From the NCBI RefSeq assembly GCF_015209505.1, contig NZ_JADEYC010000021.1, positions 1-64,000 on the forward strand: 64,000 nucleotides of DNA, in the 5' to 3' direction. Origin of the DNA: Saccharopolyspora montiporae (GTDB lineage Bacteria > Actinomycetota > Actinomycetes > Mycobacteriales > Pseudonocardiaceae). Under the pieces are notes generated by a model. That model searched no databases, was not told where the DNA came from, and saw nothing but the letters and a program-made list of their open reading frames with translations. Below, in pieces: positions 17,841-28,712 of the stretch. The position numbers were made by a program, and so were the translations under genes. Within the stretch, counting starts at the first letter, position 1, and each line of letters begins with the position of its first letter.

Positions 17841-18209
17841 TCAGGCGGCACCTTCCGGCAGGTTCTTGCGCGCGGTGTCGACCAGCGCGGTGAACGCCTG
17901 CGGGTCGTTGACCGCCAGCTCAGCCAGGATCTTGCGGTCGACCTCCACCCCGGCGGCCTTGAGGCCCTGCATGAAGCGGTTGTAGTTCAGGCCGTTCTGC
18001 CGGCTCGCGGCGTTGATACGGGTGATCCACAGCTTCCGGAAGTCGCCCTTGCGGGCGCGCCGGTCGCGGTAGGAGTAGGTCATCGAGTGGAGCATCTGCT
18101 CCTTGGCCTTGCGGTACAGCCGGGAGCGCTGTCCACGGTAGCCACGAGTCGATTCGAGAATCGTGCGGCGCTTCTTCTGGGCGTTGACCGCCCGCTTCAC
18201 GCGTGCCAC
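17841..18209 (-). CDS. rplT: 50S ribosomal protein L20
   Basis: Primary 23S rRNA-binding protein needed early in 50S assembly. The 122-residue basic product shows [19 protein letters not shown], the [14 protein letters not shown] long helix and the C-terminal globular part with [13 protein letters not shown], matching L20 along its full length. The start is GTG at 18209 with an AGGACGG ribosome-binding site. It is the third gene of the infC-rpmI-rplT operon, with a 98-base gap from rpmI. Confidence 0.97.
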   Translation of the reverse strand: MARVKRAVNAQKKRRTILESTRGYRGQRSRLYRKAKEQMLHSMTYSYRDRRARKGDFRKLWITRINAASRQNGLNYNRFMQGLKAAGVEVDRKILAELAVNDPQAFTALVDTARKNLPEGAA

Positions 18210-18307
18210 GGGGTCCGTCCTGTCATCTCATCGGGGGCGGGGAACCGCCCGAGCGGAACGCTGGTCTGGCTGCTGAACGACTCCGGCCGGAGCGTCGTCG
18301 GGGGTGT

Positions 18308-18502
18308 TCAGCGCCCCAGCATGCGGTTGACGCGATCGACGTCGTTCTTGGCCACCGCTTCGGTGCCCTCCAGACGCCGCGTCACGCGGCTGGACTTCTT
18401 CTCCAGGATGTGCCGCCGACCTGCCTGCTCGCGCCGCAGCTTGCCGGAGCCGGTCACCTTGAACCGCTTGGCCGCGCCCTTGTGGGTCTTGTTCTTCGGC
18501 AT
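18308..18502 (-). CDS. rpmI: 50S ribosomal protein L35
   Basis: Small basic 50S protein of 64 residues, beginning [21 protein letters not shown], the invariant L35 N-terminus, and rich in Lys and Arg throughout. ATG at 18502 has a GAGGA ribosome-binding site. A longer reading to 18592 adds non-homologous sequence and was rejected. It lies between infC and rplT as in most bacteria. Confidence 0.97.
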   Translation of the reverse strand: MPKNKTHKGAAKRFKVTGSGKLRREQAGRRHILEKKSSRVTRRLEGTEAVAKNDVDRVNRMLGR

Positions 18503-18597
18503 CTCGTAGTCCTCGTTTCGTACGGATGCCGGGCACGAGACCGCAGTCCCCTGCCCGGCGTCACTTGCAAGTCGAAGACCGGCGGAGTCCACCGCCG

Positions 18598-19140
18598 TTA
18601 CGAAGCGGTCGCCTTCGCCTTCGTCTTGTTCGTCTTGTGCGGGGCCAGCACCATGATCATGTTCCGGCCGTCCTGCTTCGGATTGGCCTCGATGAACCCG
18701 AGTTCGGAGACGTCGTCGGCCAGGCGCTGCAGCAGGCGGAAGCCCAGCTCGGGACGCGACTGCTCACGACCGCGGAACATGATCGTCACCTTCACCTTGT
18801 GACCCTGACCGAGGAAGCGGGACACGTGGCCCTTCTTCGTCTCGTAGTCGTGCGGGTCGATCTTCGGCCGGAGCTTTTGCTCCTTGATGACGGTCTGCTG
18901 CTGGTTGCGGCGCGATTCGCGAGCCTTCTGCGCACTCTCGTACTTGAACTTGCCGTAGTCCATGAGCTTGCAGACCGGCGGGCGCGCCTGCGGGGCGACC
19001 TCGACAAGGTCCAGATCCGCTTCCTGGGCAAGCCGGAGCGCGTCCTCGATGCGGACGATCCCGACCTGTTCGCCGTTCGGTCCGACCAACCGGACTTCCG
19101 GAACCCGGATGCGGTCGTTGATGCGCGTCTCGGAGCTGAT
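18598..19140 (-). CDS. infC: Translation initiation factor IF-3 (ATC start)
   Basis: IF-3 binds the 30S subunit, prevents premature 50S joining and checks start-codon pairing. The 180-residue product has the N-domain [24 protein letters not shown], a linker helix, and the C-domain with [27 protein letters not shown]. The natural start is ATC at 19140, preceded by an AGGAGG ribosome-binding site four bases away. The first ATG/GTG/TTG codon lies 17 codons downstream and would remove the conserved RINDRIR motif. A rare AUU/AUC start in infC is known elsewhere to allow IF-3 autoregulation. Confidence 0.95.
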   Translation of the reverse strand: MSSETRINDRIRVPEVRLVGPNGEQVGIVRIEDALRLAQEADLDLVEVAPQARPPVCKLMDYGKFKYESAQKARESRRNQQQTVIKEQKLRPKIDPHDYETKKGHVSRFLGQGHKVKVTIMFRGREQSRPELGFRLLQRLADDVSELGFIEANPKQDGRNMIMVLAPHKTNKTKAKATAS

Positions 19141-19411
19141 GGGCCCTCCTCGGTTCGATGGCGTACGTGCTGCACCGCGGCGCGTAGAGCTCGCCCTGAG
19201 TGCACGGGGAACGCGGGGCCGCAGCGGACCGCGCGAACCCTCACTCCAACCGATCGAACCGGTACCGCAATACCGTCCGTTGCTGCGGGCCGGAAGGCCT
19301 GCAGGACCGGGACCCGGATGCCTTGAGAGTCAGCAACGCGGGTGGGAGCGGGACTCCACTTTGCCGCCCCCGCCTGCGCAGGGGCTGGTCGCGAATGTCA
19401 GGGTATCAGCC

Positions 19412-19891
19412 GTGACCGAACCGCAGGCAACCCCGCCCCCGAACGGCGAACTCCCCGACGACACCCCGGGCGGTGACGTCCCGGGCGGTGACGTCCCGGG
19501 CTACGGCGTCCCGGGCGGCGGCACCCCGAACGACGGTGGTGAGCGTCCACACGACGCGGACACCGATGTCAACGTCCGCGAACTCGCCGATGTTCCCAGC
19601 ATCGAGGTCATCAGCCGGGCGGCTGTGATGCTGATGTCGGCGGCCGCCGACAAGCTCGGACTGGCGGCGGAGAACCCGGACGACCCGCCTGCGCGCGATC
19701 TGGACGAAGCGCGGCGCCTGATCACCGCACTCGCCGGACTGGTCACCTCGTCGGTCGAGTACCTCGGGCCGCACGCAGGTGCGATCCGGGACGGACTGCA
19801 GACGCTGCAGCGCGCCTTCCGCGAAGCCTCGGCGGTGCCCGACGCACCCGGTCAGGGCCCGGGCGAGAAGTACACCGGCCCCGTCCACTGA
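19412..19891 (+). CDS. DUF1844 family protein
   Basis: A 159-residue protein of unknown function. The C-terminal ~95 residues (SIEVISRAAVMLMSAAADKLGL, then DLDEARRLITALAGLVTSSVEYLG) form the helical DUF1844 domain commonly found beside infC in actinobacteria. The first ~60 residues are Pro/Gly/Asp-rich with near-perfect GDVPG repeats and are probably disordered. GTG at 19412 is used; no clear ribosome-binding site precedes it. It is transcribed away from infC, from a shared 271-base region. Confidence 0.83.
   Translation: MTEPQATPPPNGELPDDTPGGDVPGGDVPGYGVPGGGTPNDGGERPHDADTDVNVRELADVPSIEVISRAAVMLMSAAADKLGLAAENPDDPPARDLDEARRLITALAGLVTSSVEYLGPHAGAIRDGLQTLQRAFREASAVPDAPGQGPGEKYTGPVH
19467..19511 (+). 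repeat. Short tandem repeat in the DUF1844 gene
   Basis: Unit CGGGCGGTGACGTCC occurs twice in a row at 19467-19496, with a degenerate third copy to 19511. It encodes the repeated PGGDV segment of the disordered N-terminus. In-frame 15-base units allow length change without frameshift. Confidence 0.75.
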
Positions 19892-19992
19892 CCGGCGCCG
19901 TCCACCGGCCGACCCCGCGCAAATTCCGGCGGATCCGGCGTGCTCCGCACGCGGGATCACCCGGTCGGCGCCGCGCTCGGCGGCACCGCGGT

Positions 19993-20856
19993 TCAGCTCG
20001 GGCCGTTCCCGGCCGAGCTCCGCAGCTCCCGGTCCAGTTCGTCCGAGGCCGCTGCCAGGAGGTCCGCCGAACGGGCAACGCCGAGGGCGGCGTCCGCCAC
20101 CTGCGCCGCGGCCCGCTCGTAGGAAGCGACCTGGTCGACCTGGTGCAGCAGGACCGCGGATAGCCGGGTCTCGATCCGCACGACCGGCGACGCGTCGGCC
20201 CGCTCGCCGATCCAGAACGGGCCGTCGAGACCGGGGTGCCAGCCCGCTCCGTCCGGAACGACGCGCAGTTCCACCTCGGAAGTGCGGCACATCTCCCGCA
20301 TCGCCCGAACCTGTTCGGCCATCACGGCCGCGCCCCCGATGCGCTGGCGCAGCACATGTTCGCCGAGGAAGACCCGGACCGGGATCCGCTCGGCGGTGAC
20401 GACCCTCGCCCGTCCTGCGCGGACCGCTACACCGAGGTCCACTTCGGACGGTGACGCTCCCGAACCGACCAGCGCAGCTCGCGCGTAGTCGGTGGTCTGC
20501 AACAAGTCCGGGACCAGCAGCGGGGACACGCTCGTGATGCGGGTGGCCTCGCGCTCGATCGCCAGCAGCGCCGCCAGCCGATCGGAGCAGCCCCCGAGCG
20601 CGAAGCCCTCCGCAGGCGGCTCTTCGGCGGCCAACCGGACCAGCTCTGCGCGCCGCTCGTCGGAGGCGCCGACCTGGTCGAGATACGCCTCGACATCGCG
20701 TGGACCGGGTCGCCGCGCTCCGCTCTCCCACCTGGAGAGCGTCGCGTGCGACGTGTGCAGTTTCAACGCGAGCCGGCGCAAGCCGATGCCCGCCGACTCC
20801 CGCGCATCCCGCAGCTGAGCGCCCAGGGTTCCGCGCCCCGTGCTGGTACCGGCCAT
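19993..20856 (-). CDS. XRE-family regulator with DUF5753 domain
   Basis: A 287-residue transcription factor of the family abundant in Streptomyces and Pseudonocardiales (WhiJ-like). Residues ~10-65 are an XRE helix-turn-helix (LGAQLRDARESAGIGLRRLALKL, SHATLSRWESGARRPG). The rest is the DUF5753 domain, with LVPDLLQTTDYARAAL, RQRIGGAAVMAEQVRAM and a C-terminal helical part. ATG at 20856 is chosen; GTG at 20865 is the alternative. Such regulators usually pair with a small DUF397 or zinc-binding protein, and one is encoded divergently at 21146. The effector is unknown. Confidence 0.88.
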   Translation of the reverse strand: MAGTSTGRGTLGAQLRDARESAGIGLRRLALKLHTSHATLSRWESGARRPGPRDVEAYLDQVGASDERRAELVRLAAEEPPAEGFALGGCSDRLAALLAIEREATRITSVSPLLVPDLLQTTDYARAALVGSGASPSEVDLGVAVRAGRARVVTAERIPVRVFLGEHVLRQRIGGAAVMAEQVRAMREMCRTSEVELRVVPDGAGWHPGLDGPFWIGERADASPVVRIETRLSAVLLHQVDQVASYERAAAQVADAALGVARSADLLAAASDELDRELRSSAGNGPS

Positions 20857-20951
20857 GGTGCACACCCTACAAAGCGGTGATCAGTCCACGAGATCGCCCG
20901 AAAGGTGAATTGCCCCGCCCAGTCGAACTGGCGTTCAATTGGTTCCGCACC

Positions 20952-20969
20952 ACCGGTACCACCGGTACC
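20952..20969. repeat. Tandem ACCGGTACC repeat between the XRE and zinc-protein genes
   Basis: Two back-to-back copies of ACCGGTACC lie about 100 bases upstream of the XRE start, inside the 289-base divergent gap (20857-21145). Each copy contains the palindromic core GGTACC. They could be binding sites for the adjacent XRE protein. Nothing else in the gap looks like a gene. Confidence 0.4.
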
Positions 20970-21145
20970 ACTGATCGCCTGGGAAGCAGATCCGAGCCCG
21001 GTCGTTCCGGTTCGGCGCGGGGCGGGCAGGCGGACGCGATGTCCGAGGACTCCCCGGCGACGCCCAGTGGTCACCCCTTACCAGCAAATGCGCCGCCCCG
21101 ACGATCAGTCCCGAGCGCGGCGCTCCGAAGATCGGAGGTCTCCGT

Positions 21146-21364
21146 GTGCAACGGATTCATTGGGTTCCGGCCGAAGGCATGCGCCATGCGACCCTGGACG
21201 CAGCGGAAACCAGCTCCCCGAACGCGGTCCGGGTCGACACGCTCTGCGGGCACCGCCTCGCAGCCCAGGACGATGGCCTCGCCTGGTTCTGGCAGACGTG
21301 CGCGCCGTGCCTGCGCGCAGCGCACCGGTTCCTGGCCGCTCCCCGCTCGCAGCAGTCCGGATGA
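21146..21364 (+). CDS. Small putative zinc-binding protein
   Basis: A 72-residue protein starting at GTG 21146 with a GGAGG ribosome-binding site seven bases upstream. It begins QRIHWVPAEGMRHAT and has CGH followed 19 residues later by WFWQTCAPCLRAAHR. The C-x-H ... C-x2-C-x4-H spacing suggests a metal-binding site. Similar small proteins occur beside XRE/DUF5753 regulators in Pseudonocardiales. A role as partner of the divergent regulator is inference by analogy with WhiJ/DUF397-type pairs. Confidence 0.68.
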   Translation: MQRIHWVPAEGMRHATLDAAETSSPNAVRVDTLCGHRLAAQDDGLAWFWQTCAPCLRAAHRFLAAPRSQQSG

Positions 21365-21370
21365 TCCCCG

Positions 21371-21391
21371 CAGTCCGCGTACCGCGGACTG
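21371..21391 (+). terminator. Hairpin after the small zinc protein
   Basis: Perfect 9-base arms CAGTCCGCG/CGCGGACTG with a 3-base loop start seven bases after the stop codon. Confidence 0.5.
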
Positions 21392-21408
21392 GCGCACCCG
21401 GAACGGGA

Positions 21409-21426
21409 GCCCCGGAATCCCGGGGC
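21409..21426 (-). terminator. Hairpin after uvrA
   Basis: Arms GCCCCGG and CCGGGGC with a 4-base loop lie 30 bases past the uvrA stop on the minus strand. A short stem, but well placed to terminate uvrA against the convergent gene. Confidence 0.45.
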
Positions 21427-21455
21427 GCGCAACCGAACTCGGGGTCCCGACCGGC

Positions 21456-24317
<2,862 letters not shown>

Positions 24318-24669
24318 TGTGATCCCTTCGAAGAGTTCTCGCGTGGACGTGGACGCACCAGCAGTGCGTACCGGCGCAACGGGACAACAACGACGGCCCG
24401 CGCAGGTATGCCCGATTCGACTTCTCAGGCCACGGCGAGTGCTCGACGTCACTGCCTTCGTGTTCGCCGGGACCACGCTAGTCCAGACCACCGACAGGCC
24501 CGGAACCCCTGGTGTCGGTCGCTCCGCCGAGTCTCGCCCGCCCGAGTGACGCGCCGGGCGCGCCTCCGACGATACGCAAAAACCCCCGGAACGGGCACTG
24601 TCCTGCCTGTGGCCTGCGGAATAGCCTCGGTATCGCGCCGCGTGCACGCTCCCTCCAGCGAGGAAGATC
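24318..24669. promoter_or_regulatory. Divergent intergenic region uvrA / maleylpyruvate-isomerase-family gene
   Basis: A 352-base gap that should hold both promoters. AAGGGATC serves as uvrA ribosome-binding site and GAGGAAG as that of the plus-strand gene. Reading frames crossing it are antisense extensions with no family resemblance. Nothing else was recognised. Confidence 0.4.
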
Positions 24670-25449
24670 ATGGCCGACACCGCACTCGACAGCGATGGCC
24701 ACAACCGCCTCTCCCCGGCCACCGCCGCCCAACTCGCTCGACAGGCTTCCGCCGGGACGGCGGCCGTGGACGAAGCCACCCGGGACCTGTTGGACGCGAC
24801 CGCCGCGATGGACCAGACCTCCGTTCACGAACCCAGCTTGCTACCCGGGTGGACCCGCGCACACGTCCTGGCGCACCTGTCCCGGGACGCCGACGCGCGC
24901 GTCAACGCGCTCACCTGGGCACGAACCGGAATCGAACACCCGATGTATCCAAGCCCGGCCGATCGCGACGCGGACATCGACAACGGCGCACGGCGCGATC
25001 GACGAGTACTCCTCGACGAGCTCGAAGCGGCATCCGACCGGTTCACCGCTGCAGCGCAGGCTCTACCGAGCCATGCGTGGCTGAACGAGGTCTGCGACGA
25101 GCTGCTGCGCGCAGTTCCGGCCATGGACGTGCTCCGCGCACGGCTGCTCGAAGTACGGGTGCACACGATCGACCTGGACTGCGGCGTGGGTTTCGACGAC
25201 ATCCCGCTCACCGAGGCCGAACAACTGCTCGAAGACACCGTCCAGGAGTTCGGTGGCCGCGCGGACGTGCCCGCTCTCATCGTCACGGCCGACTTCGGAG
25301 ACCACGAACGCAGCTGGTCGTTGCGTGGCACCACCACGGCCCCGGCTCATGCCCACGGGCCGCCGGGCGCTGTGCTCGGGTGGCTGTTGGGACGCGGGGC
25401 GTCGGAGGACATCGCCGGCGATGCGCCCGCGTTGCCGTTCTGGCTGTAG
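24670..25449 (+). CDS. Maleylpyruvate isomerase family mycothiol-dependent enzyme
   Basis: A 259-residue DinB-like protein of the MDMPI family, whose founding member uses mycothiol to isomerise maleylpyruvate. The N-terminal four-helix domain carries the metal-site pattern: [28 protein letters not shown] with HxxxD, and [12 protein letters not shown] further on. The C-terminal domain runs from ~160 with RSWSLRG and ends ALPFWL. Most paralogues have unknown substrates and may act as general mycothiol S-transferases. ATG at 24670 has a GAGGAAG site. The family implies mycothiol metabolism, as expected in actinobacteria. Confidence 0.85.
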   Translation: MADTALDSDGHNRLSPATAAQLARQASAGTAAVDEATRDLLDATAAMDQTSVHEPSLLPGWTRAHVLAHLSRDADARVNALTWARTGIEHPMYPSPADRDADIDNGARRDRRVLLDELEAASDRFTAAAQALPSHAWLNEVCDELLRAVPAMDVLRARLLEVRVHTIDLDCGVGFDDIPLTEAEQLLEDTVQEFGGRADVPALIVTADFGDHERSWSLRGTTTAPAHAHGPPGAVLGWLLGRGASEDIAGDAPALPFWL

Positions 25450-25699
25450 TCACGCCGCTGTGCGCGCATCCCGCACAGTCCGCGGGCCCCGGCGCGCACG
25501 CCCGCCGCATCTTCACGGCGATCACGCACCCACCCTGCTTCCGGCGCACGCCCCCGACCCACCGCAACGCGGACCAGGTCTGCGAGCGCACCACCACCGA
25601 GATCACCGAGCAGAACGGTCTTTCCGGACATGCAGGTGGGAGCAGAAGAAGCCATGCTGGGCCGGGCAGGCATGCGGTCGAGCGACGGGAGCGTGGGCC

Positions 25700-26389
25700 A
25701 TGACCAGTGCGCAGGGACCGAATCCCGACGACACACCCCGCTCACAGCAGGGATCGCAACCCCAGGAAGGCACCGGTGCGCAGCACACGCCGGGCGACCA
25801 GCAGACTGGCGACCAGCAGACCGGCGACCAGCAGTCGGCCGCCCGTCGATCAGCGGCCCAGCCAGCAGGACAGCAGGCCACGGCCGAGCAACCTTCGGGA
25901 GCGGGCGGTTCGGGAGCGGGCGGTTCGGAATCGGCCGCACCTCGCTCCCCCGGTGGCAACAAGCACTGGGCGGTGACCGCCGCTGGCGACACCCGCGAGC
26001 CCGCGGAGACCGACACGCTGTCCGGATGGCTGACCTTCGGCGGATCACTCATCCTGCTGATCGGTGTCTTCAACATCATCAGTGGTCTGACCGCGTTCTT
26101 CCGCGTCGATTACTTCGTCGCCGCGCCGGGCGAGCTCTTGGTGCTCGACTACGCCTCCTGGGGATGGATCTTCCTCGGACTCGGCGTCCTGCAAGTGGCC
26201 GTCGGCATGGGTGCGCTGTTCGGGCAGACGTGGGCGCGCGCGACCGGTGTCGTGCTGGCGGGCCTGGCCGCGATCGGCCACCTCGCCTTTCTCGGCGCGT
26301 TCCCGCTCTGGTCGTTGGTCGTGATCGCGATGTGCGTGGTCGTCATGTACGCGCTGATCGCTCCTTCGCGCGGCAGCGTCGGCACGTGA
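25700..26389 (+). CDS. Membrane protein with disordered N-terminus (DUF7144-like)
   Basis: A 229-residue protein. The first ~105 residues are Gln/Gly/Ser/Ala-rich and repetitive, probably cytoplasmic and disordered. The rest has four predicted membrane helices: WLTFGGSLILLIGVFNIISGL, YASWGWIFLGLGVLQVAVGMGALF, ATGVVLAGLAAIGHLAFLG and LWSLVVIAMCVVVMYALIA. This layout fits a common actinobacterial family of four-helix membrane proteins of unknown function. ATG at 25700 is preferred by homology of the family rather than by a strong ribosome-binding site. Confidence 0.78.
   Translation: MTSAQGPNPDDTPRSQQGSQPQEGTGAQHTPGDQQTGDQQTGDQQSAARRSAAQPAGQQATAEQPSGAGGSGAGGSESAAPRSPGGNKHWAVTAAGDTREPAETDTLSGWLTFGGSLILLIGVFNIISGLTAFFRVDYFVAAPGELLVLDYASWGWIFLGLGVLQVAVGMGALFGQTWARATGVVLAGLAAIGHLAFLGAFPLWSLVVIAMCVVVMYALIAPSRGSVGT
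25793..25837 (+). repeat. Three tandem 15-base repeats (GDQQT)
   Basis: Unit GGCGACCAGCAGACT, with small changes in its last three bases, occurs three times in a row inside the membrane-protein gene. It encodes GDQQT/GDQQT/GDQQS. Confidence 0.85.
25896..25925 (+). repeat. Two tandem 15-base repeats (GSGAG)
   Basis: Unit CGGGAGCGGGCGGTT is duplicated exactly, encoding the Gly/Ser/Ala-rich GSGAGGSGAGGS stretch in the same disordered region. Confidence 0.8.
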
Positions 26390-26432
26390 CCCACGAGAGC
26401 GCAGCACGAACGCTCGTCGACCGCGCCGGACG

Positions 26433-26438
26433 TTAGGC
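26433..26438 (+). promoter_or_regulatory. Possible -10 element of a leaderless transcript
   Basis: TAGGCT ends eight bases before the GTG start of the metallo-hydrolase gene, and no ribosome-binding site lies between. This is the geometry of a leaderless mRNA. The -35 is unclear. Confidence 0.35.
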
Positions 26439-26446
26439 TCGGCACC

Positions 26447-27124
26447 GTGGAGGATCAAGAACAGTACACGGGACACGTCGAATCGGGCGGACCGGCGAGC
26501 AAGCGCGTTCTCGACGCGCTGACGATCAGCAAGCTCTCGGTCGGACCGATGGACAACAACGCCTACTTGCTGGTGTGCCGGGAGACCGGAGATGCGCTGC
26601 TCATCGACGCGGCCAACGATGCCGATCGGCTGACCGACCTGCTCGGCCACGACGAACAACGGCCCCGGTTGCGCACGATCGTCACCACCCACCGGCACCC
26701 GGACCACACGCAGGCGCTCGGATCGGTCGCCGGGCAGACCGGCTGCTACACGGTCGCCCACCCGGCGGATGCCGACGAATTGCCGGTCCCCCCGGACCGC
26801 CTCGTCGAGCAGGGCGACAGCATCGCCGTCGGCAACACGAGCGTCTCGGTGATCCACTTGCGCGGACACACACCCGGGTCGATCGCGCTGCTCTACCGCG
26901 ACCCGAACGGGAGGCCGCACCTGTTCACCGGGGATTCGCTCTTCCCCGGCGGTCCGGGCCGGACGACGAATCCGACCGACTTCACCAGTCTCATGGACGA
27001 TCTCGACGCGCGAGTGTTCGCCGAGCTCCCCGATGACACGTGGTTCTACCCCGGTCACGGGGACGACTCCACGCTGGGCGCCGAACGCCCGAAGATTCCG
27101 GAGTGGCGCGAACGCGGCTGGTGA
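26447..27124 (+). CDS. Metallo-beta-lactamase-fold hydrolase (glyoxalase II-like)
   Basis: A 225-residue zinc hydrolase. The metal-binding motif HRHPDH is at residues 82-87. Later metal ligands lie in VIHLRGHTPGSIALLY, LFTGDSLFPGGPGRT and the C-terminal FYPGHGDDSTLGAE. This pattern is closest to glyoxalase II and related thioester hydrolases; the true substrate is unknown. GTG at 26447 probably starts a leaderless message. A homologous gene lies near uvrA in mycobacteria, so it belongs to the conserved block. Confidence 0.87.
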   Translation: MEDQEQYTGHVESGGPASKRVLDALTISKLSVGPMDNNAYLLVCRETGDALLIDAANDADRLTDLLGHDEQRPRLRTIVTTHRHPDHTQALGSVAGQTGCYTVAHPADADELPVPPDRLVEQGDSIAVGNTSVSVIHLRGHTPGSIALLYRDPNGRPHLFTGDSLFPGGPGRTTNPTDFTSLMDDLDARVFAELPDDTWFYPGHGDDSTLGAERPKIPEWRERGW

Positions 27125-27534
27125 ACACCGGGCGGCCGGAGCGCGGACCCGGCACCACCCGGGTGGCGCGGAGTGCGGGGACCGACGCCGCTCGGTCCCC
27201 GCCGGGGACACCGCCGAGCCGGGGCCCCGGCTTGCCCGGGTGATGCCCCAATGCACCGTGATGCCCGGGTGATGCCCCAATGCACCGGTGCTGACCGCAG
27301 GCGGCCGCCCAACACCTGCCGGCGCGGAGAGGGCACCACCCCAAGGACTTGCGCTTCCGAGCCGCTCCGGTCATTTGGCCGAATCGGCTGCACGAAGCCA
27401 ACATGCAGGATCACCCACCGAAAGTTCCTGCCCAGCAACAGAAAAACCAGCAACAGGACCGGCAAACCGAGCAACCGGCGACCAGACCCAGCAGGCGGTA
27501 TGCCACCGCCACGGACGCCGAACGGAGCGTGACA
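27125..27534. repeat. 410-base intergenic region with a duplicated 26-base sequence
   Basis: Two exact copies of a 26-base sequence lie at 27233-27258 and 27262-27287, offset 29 bases; the core reads GGGTGATGCCCCAATGCACC. Immediately before them is the perfect 16-base palindrome AGCCGGGGCCCCGGCT (27217-27232), which may terminate the upstream gene. The remainder up to the hydrolase start holds no recognisable gene. If the hydrolase begins further upstream (27349 or 27403), the gap is correspondingly shorter. Confidence 0.6.
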
Positions 27535-28431
27535 GTGCCGAAAACCGCCAACGCCCCTCGCGTCCCACCTGGGACCGAGGTCCAGCACGCAGCTGCTTCC
27601 GGTGGGAGCTACCGCGTGCTGCGCGGGAGGAATCGCAGCGCCCGGACGCCGGTGCTGCTGGTGCACGGCGGTGGCGCGGACAACGCAGCGATCTCCTGGT
27701 GCCGGTTGATCACCCCGCTGGCCGGAGATCGCGGAGTGCTCGCCCCGGACCTGCCCGGGTTCGGTTACACCGAGGGGATCGAACCGAAGCGCACCAGCGG
27801 GGAAATGGCCGACGGACTGCGTGCCCTGCTCGATGCGCTCGGTATCGAGCAGGTCGTGGTCTGCGGGGTGTCGATGGGTGGCGAAGTCGCGCTGCAGTTC
27901 GCCCTGCGCCACCCCGACCGGTGCGTCGCGGTCGTCGCGATCGCAGCCGGCGGGCTGATCAGCCGGTACGGCAACCTGCTGCTGCACAGCTCGGTGTGGG
28001 CGGCCTCCCGCATCCCGGACGGCTGGCTGCGCCCGCTCAGCGACGCCGCCAACCGGTTCTCCCGTCAGTTCCTGCGCAGCGCGGTCAACCACCGGCGACG
28101 CCTGCCGCCCGGCCTGCTGGACGAGTACGTCCGCGAAGCTCGCCGCCCCGGGGCCGGCTACGCCTACGCGCTCTACGCCAAGAACGCGATCGGTCCGGGT
28201 TCGATGCGCAACAACCTGCTGAACCGGATGTCCGGACTGACGGTCCCCGCCTTGTTCTTCCACGGCGCGGACGATCTCCTCGTCGATCCGGAAGGCTCCG
28301 AGCAGGCCGCCCGCCGAGCACCGGACGCCCGGTACGTCGAGGTTCCCGACTGCGGCCACTGGGCCCAACTGGAGGTGCACGACCGGTTCCTCGCCGAACT
28401 CCGCGCATTCCTGCTGGCCCGCGTGGACTAG
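27535..28431 (+). CDS. Alpha/beta hydrolase
   Basis: A 298-residue alpha/beta-fold hydrolase similar to MhpC-type C-C bond hydrolases and esterases. VLLVHGGGADNA forms the oxyanion-hole region, GVSMGGEVALQ is the nucleophile elbow with the catalytic serine, FFHGADDLLVDPE supplies the acid, and CGHWAQLEVHDRF supplies the histidine. GTG at 27535 has a well-spaced GGAG site. In-frame starts at 27349, 27403 and 27529 would add Gln-rich sequence without homology. The substrate cannot be told from context. Confidence 0.82.
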   Translation: MPKTANAPRVPPGTEVQHAAASGGSYRVLRGRNRSARTPVLLVHGGGADNAAISWCRLITPLAGDRGVLAPDLPGFGYTEGIEPKRTSGEMADGLRALLDALGIEQVVVCGVSMGGEVALQFALRHPDRCVAVVAIAAGGLISRYGNLLLHSSVWAASRIPDGWLRPLSDAANRFSRQFLRSAVNHRRRLPPGLLDEYVREARRPGAGYAYALYAKNAIGPGSMRNNLLNRMSGLTVPALFFHGADDLLVDPEGSEQAARRAPDARYVEVPDCGHWAQLEVHDRFLAELRAFLLARVD

Positions 28432-28712
28432 GCCGATGCGGCCCGCGTGCCACCGGCAGCACCGCGCAGGCTCGCAGTCAGCCACCGCGCCACGATGAGC
28501 CAGGTCCCCGTCCCCTCCCTCGCCGCCGTGACCAGCACCTGGTGGTGATCTGTGCGATGTGCACCATGCGCAGTGCTGTTGTGCTGGGCTGCGCCGTACG
28601 TCGGTGTACACCGCTGCACTGCCCCTCGTGCACTGCGAGACCGGTTTGGCCGCCGGACCTCGGCTCGTGCTCGCTCCGCGGCGACTACCTGCTCATCGGT
28701 CGATGAGGCTGC
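28432..28712. other. Intergenic region between convergent genes
   Basis: 281 bases between the hydrolase and DIP1984 stops. It contains the perfect palindrome CGGTGTACACCG (28602-28613) and two GTGCACTGC/CTGCACTGC-like repeats. No strong terminator hairpin or convincing small gene was found. Confidence 0.4.

Noticed and set aside
24318..24420. LexA (SOS) box in front of uvrA
   Set aside because: TTCGAAGAGTTCTCG is reminiscent but does not fit the TCGAAC-N4-GTTCGA pattern.
26447..27124. Beta-lactamase resistance gene
   Set aside because: The metal motif is metallo-beta-lactamase fold, but the rest matches glyoxalase II-like hydrolases and it has no signal peptide.
28428..28619. Small minus-strand frame in the hydrolase-DIP1984 gap
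   Set aside because: No ribosome-binding site, no homology recognised, and composition typical of non-coding sequence.
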